From Opisthorchis felineus (taxonomy: Eukaryota > Platyhelminthes > Trematoda > Opisthorchiida > Opisthorchiidae): a DNA stretch of 64,000 bases. The stretch covers positions 146,380-210,379 of the forward strand of contig SJOL01010054.1 of the NCBI GenBank assembly GCA_004794785.1, read 5' to 3'. Position 1 is the stretch's first letter. The number at the start of each line of letters is the position of its first letter. The notes below the pieces were generated by a model. That model saw only the letters and a program-made list of their open reading frames with translations, was not told the origin of the DNA and did no database searches. The position numbers and the translations under genes were made by a program. Positions 37,339 through 49,799 of this stretch are shown here, piece by piece.

Positions 37339-37365
37339 ACAACCCACGCAAGCGCTCGAGCCAAC
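37339..37365 (+). CDS. Micro-exon 13 (27 nt)
   Basis: Acceptor tattcttcctgttttctag and donor gtaagt; reads QPTQALEP plus a split threonine codon in phase 2. A proline/threonine linker-like peptide. Confidence 0.65.
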
Positions 37366-37901
37366 GTAAGTTTCAGTCATGAAAATATCAGTCGGAAGAC
37401 ATGAAAAGACACACAAAACACGTGATGAAATACAGATCCTAACCCTTGACTTAACTCGGCCAGCTTCCTCATGTTGGCGGATGATGACTACTAAGTAAAA
37501 GTACAGTGAGAATTAGGACGGAAAATTCTTGTTGCGCGACATTTTTGCAGTAAACCAGGAACTGCATACGAGGCAAAACACGGGGATCATATTCTACCAG
37601 ACCCCACATGCAACCTAAGTCACGTGCTAGGGGCTACGTTTGCTAAGTACTAGTCCGCCGCTTTATACCAGCGAAAACCGGAAGTGGACATTCTATCATG
37701 ATTCAGGTCAAGATTTACCCAGGTCCAAACTTTAAATTTGATACAGTCAGCGCCATCGCGACCAGCTTATGAGAAAATCCTCCAAAAGCGTCAACTTTAC
37801 GAGTTTGTTCGTATGGTCAGTAAAGCATTGCGAGGACACTCCACTATTCCTAGACTTTTAATGTATGCCCATTGTCTTTTGTTTTTGTGTCTGTATTCCA
37901 G

Positions 37902-37940
37902 CCCTACTGAAGAAGAAGTCTTTGGACATACCCAACCCGA
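37902..37940 (+). CDS. Micro-exon 14 (39 nt)
   Basis: Acceptor tttttgtgtctgtattccag and donor gtaagt; reads PTEEEVFGHTQP in phase 2. Only about 540 bp from the previous exon. The P/E/V/T composition is reminiscent of elastic linker regions, which is not proof of relation. Confidence 0.7.
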
Positions 37941-39264
37941 GTAAGTGCAACAGAGTGAGGTGGCGCAACCGTCTAAACCACAAGGTTATTCCTGTCACAG
38001 AATGTCAAACGGCCTGTTAACAAATGTGTCAAAAATCCTAATCTATCTGAGATCAGCTGGCTTGTTTAACACCTCTCCCCTGTTGGTGGGAGGATTTGAG
38101 GCTGATGAGATTTGAGGCTGTATCAGCACGTTGGCATTTCTGCTCCGGCGTTCACTTGTGACAGTCCTGTGATTGGGCAAATTACTTGGCGAGACAGTCA
38201 CGTGAGAAGCTACCGATCCGTTTAGACAGACCGGATATGGATGCACACACGCACTCAGTCGTGAGAGAAAATATTTTACTTCAACCTAGAATTGTTGGAA
38301 AAACTATAGCACTTAAATGGGGATGTTTTATTATCACAACACTGTGAAATTCTGTTGAATTGAGTCAGTTAAAATGCAGTTTCTGGAATTACCCGGTTCG
38401 CGTATTCACCAACTAGACTCAGAATCTGATGAGGATTCGATTTACTGTTTTGATGGTATAACCTTAAGAAAGTGGTAACTTCAGCATGGTCCCAACGTGC
38501 CGTGATACTTCGTCGACTGCTCTGTAATTTGAATTGGTTTGTGTGGGCGGTACACAGTGCATGCGTACGAACAGACAATAGCCAGGGCGAAATGATCCCA
38601 TTTAGATAGGTCAAACTACAACGGCCAGAGGTAGATGCGATTCGAACTGTTTGGATTCCCGCAAACTCACAAGGGATGTGCACTGCAGAGTACAACTTAC
38701 ATTGTTGCATAGGATTAGAGTGAATTGGACAAAACTTGATGCTAAATGATGGCAGGGCTAGCAACCCGATGCCTTAGGGAACCTGTCCGCTTTGGATGCT
38801 ACATGATAGTAACACCTCTTCACCACTGGGCACCGCATATTGCAAAACGTACTGCAGCAAAATATTACAGTATAGAAGAAAGCAAGTTTTATTTGTTTGG
38901 ATTGACAGCTAAAGTTTGGAAACGTGTGTTACTCAGTTTGGATCCATCCAGTGTCACTGAGTATTACACAGTGAATCGTCTGCACATGCTTTGTGAGTAG
39001 CCGCGGAACACCGACAATTATCGCTTATTTTTGAAGAGTATGGTCACAAACATAAGAAGTAAATCCAAGCGATAGATGTGGGAGGGTGTATAGGAGAATA
39101 TTAGATAAAACGCGGGAAGCGTTCAATTCGAAGTTGTGTCACCAACAGTTCCAGTCGGACAAGATGAATCCCAACATAAGTGAGAATGTTTGATATGGAA
39201 ACACACGTGTAAAGACCAGCAACTGAAAGAGAGGACAAACAACTCTGAATACACGACAGATACA
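37941..39264. other. Intron, nothing recognised
   Basis: The 131-codon minus-strand frame at 38369-38764 has no motif I recognise. Confidence 0.35.
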
Positions 39265-39570
39265 CTCGTTTGCACATCAACTGGGTTTTCACGAGAGACC
39301 CCCGTTTATGATATTCTTCAACTGAATGTGCTGCACAAAGGTCACCTAATGTTTCAGTTGGTACGATCTTCGAGATATCGCAATATATTTTCATAAAGGA
39401 AACTACTCACAGGGTTGCTGAAAATTCTTTGACAGCCCACGACCGGGTAGGCGCAGTCCCCGAGTTTCCGTCAACCTTATGTCCTACATGAAACCGAACT
39501 GGGCCGATTGTGACAAATACACTCAGTTTGGTTTTTCACGGGAGACTCAAATGAATCCCTCGAAACATCT
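39265..39570 (-). repeat. Hammerhead repeats (family A), tandem junction
   Basis: The tail half of one unit (39265-39400, with cccccgtttatgatattcttc and gtttcagttggtacgatc) runs directly into the head of the next (39403: aactactcacagggttgctg). In the second unit the ribozyme core is deleted: ccacgaccggg jumps to gtaggcgcag, removing CUGAUGA, helix II and GAAA. Confidence 0.75.
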
Positions 39571-39824
39571 CTCGGGGTTGGGAACTCCCTCACAGTGCAG
39601 TTCGTGCAATTAGTTTGTACGTGTATCAATCACCAGGAAGCAAATTCGCCGTTGTTGCATTTACATCGTGGATGGCGTGATACGTCCGCTATTCCTGAAA
39701 TTCAAGGTATGTCAACTATCCTCTTTCTTTCTGTTACAAAGTGACCCTTAGCTTCTAAATAAAACATGCCCGGAATTTGGCTTCGACAGCTGACTCATTT
39801 CTTTAACGCGTTTAACGCATTCTG

Positions 39825-40137
39825 CATACCTTGACGAGAGACTACCCTGGAACCCAGCTGAATATCTCGTCTTTGAGGTTCTTAAGCAACTGAATGTGCT
39901 GCACCAGGCCACCTCATGTTTCAGTTGGTAAGATATGCTTAAGAACATCATAAACGACAGATTCAGCTGGATTCAAGGTGAGTCACCCGACAAAACCAAA
40001 TTGGAATGCAATTGAGTATAGTGGTGGAATTTGATGCAGTTTTGGTTCAGTTAGAAGATAAAGTTGATGGCGTCCAAGAAGAACGAAACCGGTCTTGGGC
40101 TCTCAAAGAGTTTTCAGCAACCTTATGAGTAGTATAT
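39825..40137. repeat. Family A hammerhead repeats, inverted
   Basis: A minus-oriented tail half (39825-39945) joins a plus-oriented unit (39947-40137) through complementary text around aagaacatcataaacg. The plus ribozyme reads UUGAUGG with GAAA kept; inactive. Confidence 0.7.
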
Positions 40138-40724
40138 TTTATCTTTCAGTTGACTTGTGATTGTTTCCGGGGGAAATCTGTCGCATCGTGAGGCATGTGC
40201 CTAAGAACCTTAGCTGTCAATTCAAGAAGGGGGTTGGTTGAGCGGAAGAAAATCTGGAAGCACATATTTCAAAGGTTTTCCAGCCCATTTATTCCGTTGC
40301 GCAGAGACTGGACAGATTATGTACCTTGGTAACTCACTTCCAAGGTTGTCACTCCTCAGGAGCTTCATTCAGCAAGCCAACTACAAATAGTATAAAGAAG
40401 AATCGGAAGTAAACACCAATAACAAGCGGACTACTGACAAACCCAACTAAGAACATAAATATTTTAACTGTGCTGCCTGCACTCGTAGAATTTTAACTTC
40501 GAACACGAGTAGCTGACAAAACCGAAATATTTGAAGAAAAGGCCTAAAGCTCACATACCTATGTGGATACCTATTAACAGGTGTGAGTAAAAGCGAATGT
40601 TAGTGGCGGCGTAGGGGAGAGTAGAAGAACGACAGTAGTAACATCCGATTTGTGGTTAGCTTCACTAGGACAAAACTAGTTTCTTTCTGAATGAACTAGT
40701 TGAGTTTTAATCGTAATACACTAC

Positions 40725-41120
40725 ACCATAGACGAGAGATTCAGTTGGGTTCCAGGTGAGTCTCTCGCAAAACCAAAGTTGTTTGCGAATGAGTGTATTT
40801 CGCTAATTTCGTGCAATTTGGTTTCAAGTAGAACGTAAGGTCGGCGGAAACTTGCGAACTGCGCCCACCTGATGAGCCCCAAGAAGGGCGAAACCGGTCG
40901 TGGGCTGTCGAAGAATTTTCAGCAACCTTGTGAGTAGTGTATTACGTATATACATGTATCGCGATATCTCGAATGTCGTACCAGTTGAAACATGAGGCGG
41001 CCTGGTGCAGCACATTCAGTTGCTTGGAAACATCGTAAACGAGAGATTCAGCTGGGTTCCAGGTGAGTCTCTTGCAAAACCAAATTTGTTCGAACATGGG
41101 TGTGTTTCGCTAGTTGAGTT
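40725..41120 (+). repeat. Hammerhead repeat (family A), 1.3 tandem units
   Basis: The gagagattcag block recurs at 40734 and 41041, giving a monomer of 307 bp. Tandem arrangement with one self-cleaving motif per unit is the layout from which unit-length RNAs can be released (retrozyme or schistosome satellite model). The ribozyme is intact and annotated separately. Confidence 0.85.
40863..40905 (+). ncRNA. Type I hammerhead ribozyme, fully intact
   Basis: Stem I GCCCAC (40863-40868) with GUGGGC (40900-40905), six perfect pairs. CUGAUGA 40869-40875. Helix II GCCC/GGGC with loop CAAGAA (40876-40889). GAAA 40890-40893. Then CCGGUC, where ACCGGU is a palindrome with no loop, and cleavage is expected after C40899. 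A helix III this short cannot form a stable hairpin alone, so pairing between two copies (dimeric hammerhead) is likely, as described for other short type I motifs. Activity not tested. Confidence 0.85.
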
Positions 41121-42477
41121 TTGTCCTTCTGATAGACTTAATCTCAACCTATTTTAAGAATGAGCAGCTTGGAAGACGATTGGCTGCTTTCAGTGCGTCA
41201 AAGGCACGGACGCACCGTGAACAACACTGTGGATCAACTCAAATGAAATCTTGGTGAATGATTTTTTTGGCCGTAGGATCGGATACACAAAATTGGTTCT
41301 TTCCACGAGGTATTACAGTCCCGTTTTCGCATAGTCCTCCCTTTTTACTGTCAAGTTTTATCGGTGTGAATTGATTCCTATTGAAAATCTTGACGGCAAG
41401 TGACTGAATGTGATTTCTAGGAGTTAACGGAACGCATTTGTCGTCTGTTCTTCGTGCTTGCTCCAGGTTTATCACCGGGAACCAATATTCCAAATAGCTT
41501 TGCTGCAATCCCTAAATCACATTGTAGAGGAGTTTGCAAGAGCAGAAAAGAAATGACTTGAATTAACAAGTGTGAGCGTCTGAAAAAGTGAGAAAGTAGC
41601 ACCGAACTGTTCCTGGATGGCTCCATCCTCCAGACCACAAAAATGCGGTCGGACCACCCAGGTACACTTGGCTTGTCAACGGAGCTAATTCAGGACTAAT
41701 AAACCCTCGTGTTGTTAAGACGTAATTTGGTATAATATATCCCAATGTTTATCAAAGTTTCCCAGCTCATCACTCTCCAATACTTTATAAGCAGTGATTT
41801 ATTAGTGAACTCAGAAGAGTTGGAATAAAACATGTAAAAAGCCTCAAAATGCCATCTTCTAAACAGTACGCCGCGGCATTTGGTACACAGTCCTTCTGAG
41901 GAGGGACAGAAGAATTCCTTCACTAATTGAGGAAGGTTACTAGGCATACAACGTATAATGGCTGATACTAAGTATCTATGAAGGGTAGCAGCCCATACGT
42001 CAATACCATACTAGAGACAGTTCCCTTCCGAGTACATGAGTCTGAAATAAGGATTGGGAATTTTTCTACGTTTCCATAACTTCTCCAGAATCAACACAAG
42101 ATAGGTCGTCGTTTACGGATTTGCCTATCACGTTGCTGGTGGACCTTCGCCTACAGCGGGAAAACTCGTATACGTTTTGCACTGAGCTGTATATTACCAC
42201 CATGTATCCGGTGTAAACCTGAAGGAATAAGACCGCGGGGAGGACACGAGGATGCAGCTCTAAAGCCAACAACAGGCTATACTGGTGGCCCATAACTGCC
42301 AGATTAGGGCGTGTGAATAAACAGGTGAGTCCCACACTGGATGTGGAGGGTGTCCCGCACCACTCGAGAAGCGCACCCAAGACATATACGTACTGCTAGG
42401 TGCCACCAGACATTATTCAGCTTGGTCTGTACAAAGGTGAGCATCCCAGAACTGTTTTGGCTGTTTTTCATTCATAG
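41121..42477. other. Intron, nothing recognised
   Basis: No repeat, exon or RNA signal before the 15-nt exon at 42478. Confidence 0.4.
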
Positions 42478-42492
42478 CAAACTGGGCAGACG
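42478..42492 (+). CDS. Micro-exon 15 (15 nt)
   Basis: A 15-nt exon with a very good acceptor (ggctgtttttcattcatag) and donor gtaagt; reads KLGR plus split codons in phase 2. Confidence 0.55.
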
Positions 42493-43116
42493 GTAAGTTC
42501 GTTCTCTTTGCTTAGTACCTGATGCACCTTGGAGTTCAGCCGATACAAATTTTCCCAGCTTTGTAAAACGTCACACAGATTAGCCAAGAAGTGTTCTCAT
42601 TGCTAATAAGAGTTACGATAAGATTGGAGCTTGACTCGAGCGCAAATTTGCTAGGGAAGTACCGACTGCCTACAAGGAACAAAGCATCTTGTGAAATGAA
42701 CCAGCAAACGATAACAAGCCCCCTGTTGACCAACTCTTAGTTGAGGTAGACAAACGCATTCAAGATGGGAAGAATCATCGACCCAAAAATATAACGATGA
42801 TGCCTTTGCAACTATTATATCAATTCCAGTCTGCATTATCTGATAAAGCCAACTGCGTGATTTTTTTAAAAAAATGGACGTAGTTTCCAGTGGGTCCACT
42901 GGTGACTGACGTTTTTCGTGAATTTGAGAGCGACAAAACAAAACTACTATTGAATACTCGGATTTTTTCTAGAACTATCTTTATTATCCCCTCTCAGTGG
43001 TGCACAATAAGGAGAACGTGGACAATCTGTTTCAGGTGTCTGGCCAGTTTCATCAGTCTATACACTTCACGTCCGGGTCTGAAACAAAGATTCGACTGTC
43101 TACGGGAAGCCGCGTA

Positions 43117-43158
43117 GTCTAGTCTAGTCTAGTCTAGTCTAGTCTAGTCTAGCATAGT
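43117..43158. repeat. TAGTC pentanucleotide microsatellite
   Basis: About seven tagtc units followed by agcatagtatagtatac. Confidence 0.9.
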
Positions 43159-43794
43159 ATAGTATACTTAATTCAACAAATTCATTCCTTTGAAAGTGAG
43201 ACGAATGGAACAATACGGAGTCGATTTAGAGCTGATATACCTGATACAACACAACGGATATTCAGACCGTCTTGTAACACAGCAATCCGTTCATCTAGCT
43301 AACATCAGGGTAGAAGAGAATCCCGTTTGTATCATCATACAATATGAAGGTGATCTATGGAAAGATATGATGAACCTTTGGGATTCTGCATCCTTACAGG
43401 GTTCATTCGCAACAGTCCGTCTACTATTCTCATTCACTAAGAAAAAAGCGCTCGTTTGAAAAACTGAAAGCAGAATGCATGTCCACCCCCAAAGCTTAGT
43501 TGCATACTCCATTTTTGCTGTTGTACGGTGGAATATGTTTGGTGAATGACTGAGCATTTGCCACGCTCTCAACCTCACTGGGTCGTCTACAGAGTTTCAC
43601 ACAGACTTCTGAAATCGATAACGGCTGAAACAGTTGCAATCCATCTTTGCCTTGTCAGCAGCGGTAAGGTTGGCTTTGGACTGTGGCAAGCGCGCATGCG
43701 CCAAAATGAAGTCAAATGCTCTCATTGGCTCACGAATTTGGTTTCGCCAAGAGGCGCAACCAGATCCAACTGAACCTCTCCTTTATGGTGGTTC

Positions 43795-43870
43795 AAGACG
43801 GACGAAACCGGCCGTGGGCTGTCGAAGAGTTTTCAGCAATCTTATGAGTAGTGTGTTGCGTCTAGAAAAC
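43795..43870 (+). repeat. Hammerhead repeat (family A), short remnant
   Basis: GAAACCGGCCGTGGGCTGTC and ttttcagcaatcttatgagtag are kept. CUGAUGA is replaced by AUGGUGG-like text. Confidence 0.65.
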
Positions 43871-44041
43871 GTAGAGACTGTCATCCCATCAGCTGACTGC
43901 CTACGTACACTGGCCAGCTGGCGATCCAATCAGAAGCGCTCATTTTAATTGGACAACAGTAACCCAGTTTGAAACGTTTAACCATTAGGTGCATAGTCAC
44001 CTAGGAACGGGATCACCGAGACGGTCTGCTGTTTTGAATTT

Positions 44042-44092
44042 CGACGAAACGTTTGCAGGCAAATTGCGGGAATTGGGGAACAGGCCAACAGA
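44042..44092. repeat. Fold-back element family E, remnant
   Basis: GACGAAACGTTTGCAGGC plus a decayed arm (ggggaacaggccaacag). Confidence 0.45.
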
Positions 44093-44999
44093 TAATATCT
44101 CATCACTTTGTCCCGTTTAGCCCTGAATTATTGGTCGTGACGAACGTTGGCTCAGTTGTACAAACTTACGCAAACGTCACTTCAAACCCCAGAGGTTGAC
44201 GTATGAGAGGACTTGTTGTGGCCAGATTCATAAATGTGCATGGTCAAAATGGATTCCTGGACATATAAACAGTCAGTAAGAATAAAAGCTAAATAAGTAA
44301 AACAGAGATTAGCCAGCTAGATGAAATTTTTCGCGCCAGTTGTTGACTTTGGCTGTCCGATTGTTCTGCTGGCTTGTAAAGCCTCCCCTTGAAAACGGGC
44401 CACAGTAAACGCAGTGCCTTTTTAATTCCAGTTTGACTGCTTAGGAATCCAAATTCGATGTGGAAGTACAAGCTCATCCAAGTTGTTCGTGCTACGGCCT
44501 ACTTCAGGCTGATTCTTCAGCCGTAGTGAACAGGTTGGGAGAATAGAGCTGTGAAACTCTCAAATTAGTAACTCTGAGCGAATCCACAGGACAAAAACCT
44601 TGTGACCGCGCTCCCTGTAATCGTTTGCACGAGTTGTACCGAATATCAGGTTCCCAACGCTGTGTATCGGAATGCGCTGTGGGCATACTGCAAACCGGGG
44701 GACAACGTTGAAAACAGTTGCGACGATCAAGCAGCATCCCGTGCGCGGCTTATGACAGGCTATTTATGGTCATCAAATGAATTCACATTTTAGAGGAAGG
44801 TGGCTTAGTTGATCCTTTGTAAGGCGGTGAAAACCTCTTCGTACATTTGAACCACTGTCATTGGTGGCCGATGACTCTGCTTAGACTCCGGATAGATTTT
44901 TTATGTGAATGCCACCCCTTCCTGACAAACGCTTCTTCAATCGCCTCATATTCACGCAAAAAGTACTCGACAACTATTTCGATTGGCACACTAATTTGG

Positions 45000-45305
45000 T
45001 CTTAATGAGAGACCCAGATGAATCCGGCTGAAGCACGAGGCGGCCTTCGTGAGGCCTATTCATTTGAACAAAACATGAACAAAGCATTCAGCTGGGCTTC
45101 AGTTGAGTCTCTCGACAAAAAAAACAAGTGGATCTGCAAATGAGTGCCTTTCGCAAAGTTCGTCCAGTTTGAGTTCGATTTGAGCATAATATTGACGGAA
45201 ACTCTAAGCCTGCACCTATCTGATTGGCCCGGAGGAGGGTGAAACCGGTCGGGAGCTGCGAAATGGCTTTCAGCAACCTTATGAGTAGTGTGTTACGTCT
45301 AGATT
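45000..45305 (+). repeat. Hammerhead repeat (family A), nearly full unit
   Basis: Contains gcacgaggcggcc, ttcagctgggcttcag and ttttcagcaacc-type blocks up to gagtagtgtgttacg. Ribozyme core reads CUGAUUG (G8 and A9 changed) with GAAA and CCGGUC kept; inactive. Confidence 0.75.
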
Positions 45306-47884
45306 AAGCAAAATACTGTTGAATTTCGTGCAGACATAACTGTCAGAGCACAGAGATAAACCAGCTGAAACAGTCCTCCTGATCGAAATCTGTTTGGGCA
45401 TAACTTTTTGCTTAAATTATTTGGTGACAGATGATTTCGTTACTATTTTCCTTTAATGACTGGTAAAAGTGCTGAAAATCAATATCATGCAATCAATTAA
45501 TTGTTTTGCCTTTTACGAGGCAGATAAGGGAAAGGCAGCATTCTAGGTTTGATTACCTGTGCTGGAGATGCAAGTGCTGCTCGAAGTTGCAATTTATCTT
45601 TTGTGTTGTCCTGCCGTCGTAGCTGATTCCAAACAAATACCAGTGGATGGGGTTCTAGGGCTTCCCGATATAATTAGGGGAATTTTCTCTGGCAAGAAAT
45701 TACTGAGTCATAATACAACCTTCCTTCTAATAGATGGTAACACCCAGCATGCAATATAGTGTGATTTCCTGAGATAGAATTCCTATGAAACCGTCTCAGA
45801 TGTCTCGTCAGCCATTGAGCCGATTCCGCCTAAATCCTCCTAACTACAATATAACTACGTCATACCTGCATCCGTCTCCGGGCGACCAGGACGAAGGAAT
45901 TTCCTGCGGTACTGCTGTTCCATTGCTTTCTATGTGTAGGAGAGGTCCTACTTGTACTCGAGACTTGAAAAGCATCAGGAACATGATGATTCGTCAATCA
46001 GATCAACGCAGAATATGTTAGTCGTTTACAGAAGGTGCTTGCCTGGGCAGCTAGAGGCATGGGGTGCTGAATGGGTGCATAGGTGAATAGGTTCATCCTA
46101 ACCACTTGTGGCTATTCATTCACGAGTCCTCTCATCTGTGTGACACATTTGTTTCCCTATCCTATCAAAGAGAATTTTCTGGGTGGCCAAATGTCAGGGC
46201 ACTTAATCGGAAAAGTGCACACTGATCGTCAGTCACTGAAAGGAACGTGAAGACGGACTGAGTAGTTGTTGGGAGATATGAGCCGCCACCCTCTTTTGTA
46301 CTCCACGTGGGCCCTTCCTTGAAGGCTTTATACTGTCATGTTCTAGTCACACAGCATACGCCTCCAAATTAAGCACTTAGTTACACGCCAGAGCAAGTCC
46401 ATATCCGAAGTATACGCATGAACCGTTCACCACTGGCGTGTACGATAAGATGGGTTTCATGATTGTATGAGGATCTGACCGTTTGATTTAATGTATCACT
46501 TCACCGAGGTTCCTCTGTGACCTGGCAAGGCCAAACAATATGTCGTTGTGGATGTTAAAGTGTAGGAAAGTACGATAGTGTGCTTCAGTGAGTCATCCTA
46601 ACCTAGGTTATGGTCCGTTGAGCCGCCCACGAACTCCCGAGTAGTCTGTTGGATCGGATAATTCAATGGCGAATAAGTGGAGTTGGTGGTAGAGTGATGT
46701 GAATCCGGGCCCAACAGCCGATTTCAGTTGATGTTCCTGCATATCCGCGCTCATTTCATATAGTTTCTCGGAAGCCAGCGTAATACGAATATCACGCTCG
46801 ATAAGGCTGGTGGTTAAACTTGGATTTACAACATATTGCTTGTCACTCTCAAAGACAGCTGGACTCAAATGTAGGGGTGCACTTAGGTGGCAAGTTACAA
46901 AACCGTACAGTAACTTGGGTTCAGCACTCGATTGAATCATGCGTTTGAACTACTTTGATGAGCAGTAAACCGCGTAATTCAAAAGTATGTGGTGCCTGGG
47001 GAGCGACAAGCTTTCATGAAAGGATCGCGTAAACTGCACGGATGTATAGTTGCTCGAATCTTGGCATGGACGTCCCACCCATCTCCGTATGTATGTCAGT
47101 AATTGCGTACTTTGTGGCAAAATCGATTGTGCTACTGCCGAGAAGATGACCGATCGATGAAATACCAGAAGGGGAGTGATTAAAACGTTAACCTGTAACA
47201 TTTACCCCTGCTGTGCCAGGTAGCATTGGACGCAATTTTGTTAAATTAACTCCTCAAAGCCGTGTGATAGATCAGCTAGGGTTCTACAAGTCCAAAATCG
47301 GTTTAATTTCATGGTAGAAATGGCTTAACTGCAACGATTTGATGACGGTATCATAAACGTTTGCTAATGCGTCAGACTTTTGTCGCAAAACGAGCCCGGA
47401 TCAGGTGGGTTAATTTGGTCTCTTCAGAGTAACAAAGCAGGTCAATTCAAGCCAACTCAAGGGCAGTATGCCTTTGTGCATCCTGGGCTGATTTTTGGGC
47501 ATGCTAATCATCAAGTGAGAGTCGTTTCTACCCTTTTAGCAAACTAAGAAGCAACAGTATGAAAAGTTTTACTACTCAGATATGTCGGTTTAAGAGGTTG
47601 ACACAAGTGGGGAGGGTGGGGGAAAATAGGGCCGACCAAATTATTTCGCGATCAATCTCTTTTCAAAAGAGGTGTGGGAAGCAGTAAAGGAAAGCGGAGG
47701 TTCAAAAATTGCAAGTTTCATGTACTTTTATCCGTGGCTGACACAAAGCATACAATATTTATAATTCAGGCGCACAGAGGGAAAAAGACAGTTTTACACC
47801 TCCTCTTGCGAGACAATAGACAGTCTTCCTCTCTGTTTACCGTTTGTCATATAAAGAGCGCTGTTTTGCCTCGTTTGCTAACAT
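45306..47884. other. Intron, nothing recognised
   Basis: 2.6 kb free of recognised elements. A 66-codon frame at 45559 begins with a hydrophobic stretch, but without splice or homology support. Confidence 0.35.
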
Positions 47885-48080
47885 CTCACAATACACGACA
47901 AATATACCAATTTGGTTTTGACGGGAGACTCATTTGGAACCCAGCTGAAGCACTCATGTATGATGTTCTTAAACAACCGAATGTGCTGCACCAGGCCGCC
48001 TCATATTTCATTTGGTACGATATTCGAGATATTGCGATACATGTATAGACGTGATACACTACTCATAAGGTTGCTGAAAA
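47885..48080 (-). repeat. Hammerhead repeat (family A), tail half plus next-unit start
   Basis: A well-conserved tail (gacgggagactcatttgg, tatgatgttcttaaacaac, acgatattcgagatattg) passes into cactactcataaggttgctg, showing derivation from a tandem array, and stops before the ribozyme. Confidence 0.75.
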
Positions 48081-48269
48081 TCCTCACATTTTATATCTAC
48101 CTGCTGTGCCAGCGAAGCTCCTTCGTACGCCGTTCTCTGTTTTAAATTCTTGTTAACCTCAATTAACTTGCACATGAGTCCTTATCTCCATATTAGGGCA
48201 CCTCGGGAACTAAGTCCAGACAATTTTGTCCAAGGCGTCGGGCCTACCACTCACGTCACTCAATGGTGA

Positions 48270-48510
48270 ACATGTTCGCCTGCTCAGACGTGAAAATTCG
48301 AATGCGCACTACGTGCACTGTTGGAGTAGTGGTAACACTCTCGCTTCGCATGTCAGATGTGTGGAGTTCGAACCTCGGCACGACAATGGATATGCACTGC
48401 CGACGAGCTCAAATAAAAGTGAAACCGGAGGCCATTGCTTCTCCTGTTTGGTGTGGACTCACCAGAATGATTACGCCAGGACAGGAGGACGGCTGTTCAA
48501 CCACCCACAG
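48270..48510 (+). mobile_element. tRNA-like SINE, family C
   Basis: Box-A-like gttggagtagtggtaacac and box B gagttcgaacctc; tail ttggtgtggactcaccaga as at 25745. Ribozyme block reads CCGACGA with GAAA kept, so damaged. Confidence 0.7.
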
Positions 48511-49718
48511 CCAACTTTGTTAATTGCCACTAAATTTTGAGCAAACTGCTCTGAAAGCGAAATATCTCACAAGTGGCGCGAACTTTCCAGCTGAGAAGTC
48601 ATCACTCGAGAAGTCAGAGAGCACGTGATGCAATTTAAGTGATTGAAGGATGAGTGGCATTATATCCTGTCTAAATCTGAGTCCAAAAAACTGTAGATCA
48701 GCATTCCGCTGCCAAGCGGTACAGTTTAGACATTCAAAACCGATCATGTCCATTTAGATCTCCAACAGATTGGAAGAACAGCCTGGCAATAAGTTGGCAT
48801 TTCATCTACAAAGAGGATGCTGCCATTATAGCTGGCGCATCCACTGCGCTGTCTTGCTGGTCAGTTTTGTTTGGCCGGTACGTACAACCCCTTGTGTTTT
48901 CCTAACCGCTTGTCTGTCACTGTATCAACAAGCCCCCATGATGACCCAGTGGTATCGTACGTGTTGCTGAAGCGATTCACAGTTTAGGAACACTTTGAAA
49001 ATACATTTACTGCACTGGATTATAACTAGTCCAATCCAGCCAAGTTGGCGCCACCGAGTAAAATGCTCAAGTCGAAATCGCCGATAGACGCCTTTCATTG
49101 ATTCCTTGGTTCAACTCAGCCTTGATTTCTTGTACAAGTATCTGTTGAAGCTCATACTTTGTGTTTCGCGTTATCTGGAAGGCCAATAGCTTTACTTTCA
49201 ACTGTTTGCCCTTTGTACTAAACACTCTTTCGGTTTTGGAACAGTAGGAAGATGGTTTTCAATGAACGTGATTCCACATATGGCACGACAATCAGTTCAA
49301 CTCGTTCTCGTGAGGGGACAACAGCATACAGTGATTTGGTGCAGTCAATGCCATCAGAAACCTCTCTCAAATTAGAGGTCTGAAACTTAACATAAGTGCA
49401 TCCGAGGTCAGATACTTACCTAATGCACTTGACTGTATGCCCGTAGGGCTATTATAAAACATTTTAGCCTAGCGATATCCTATAATGGGGAATAAATGTC
49501 ACGCCACTGTTGCGGACAAAATATCTTTCGATGACTGAAGCATAGAACCAGATTACCTTTGAACAAGGTCATGTATGTCTGGCTGTCGAGCGTAAGTGTT
49601 GTTCACTGGCGACGTTTGCTGTCAGGACCAGCAGACCGATAGTTCAATGAAATCACGTAAATATTGGCGCACTATTGGTAATGTGTTGAAATATTAGTAG
49701 CTCGGGTGAGTTTATTGT

Positions 49719-49799
49719 TTGTTGATCACGTGGCTGTTGATCTGTTCGGCGAGCTTGGCAATTGACTTGCGAACAGATCAACAGCCACCTGATCAACAA
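49719..49799. repeat. Fold-back element family E, compact
   Basis: The left arm (ttgttgatcacgtggctgttg...) and right arm (...caacagccacctgatcaacaa) are separated by only about 15 bp, so the hammerhead-like centre is deleted and a perfect-looking hairpin remains. Confidence 0.7.
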
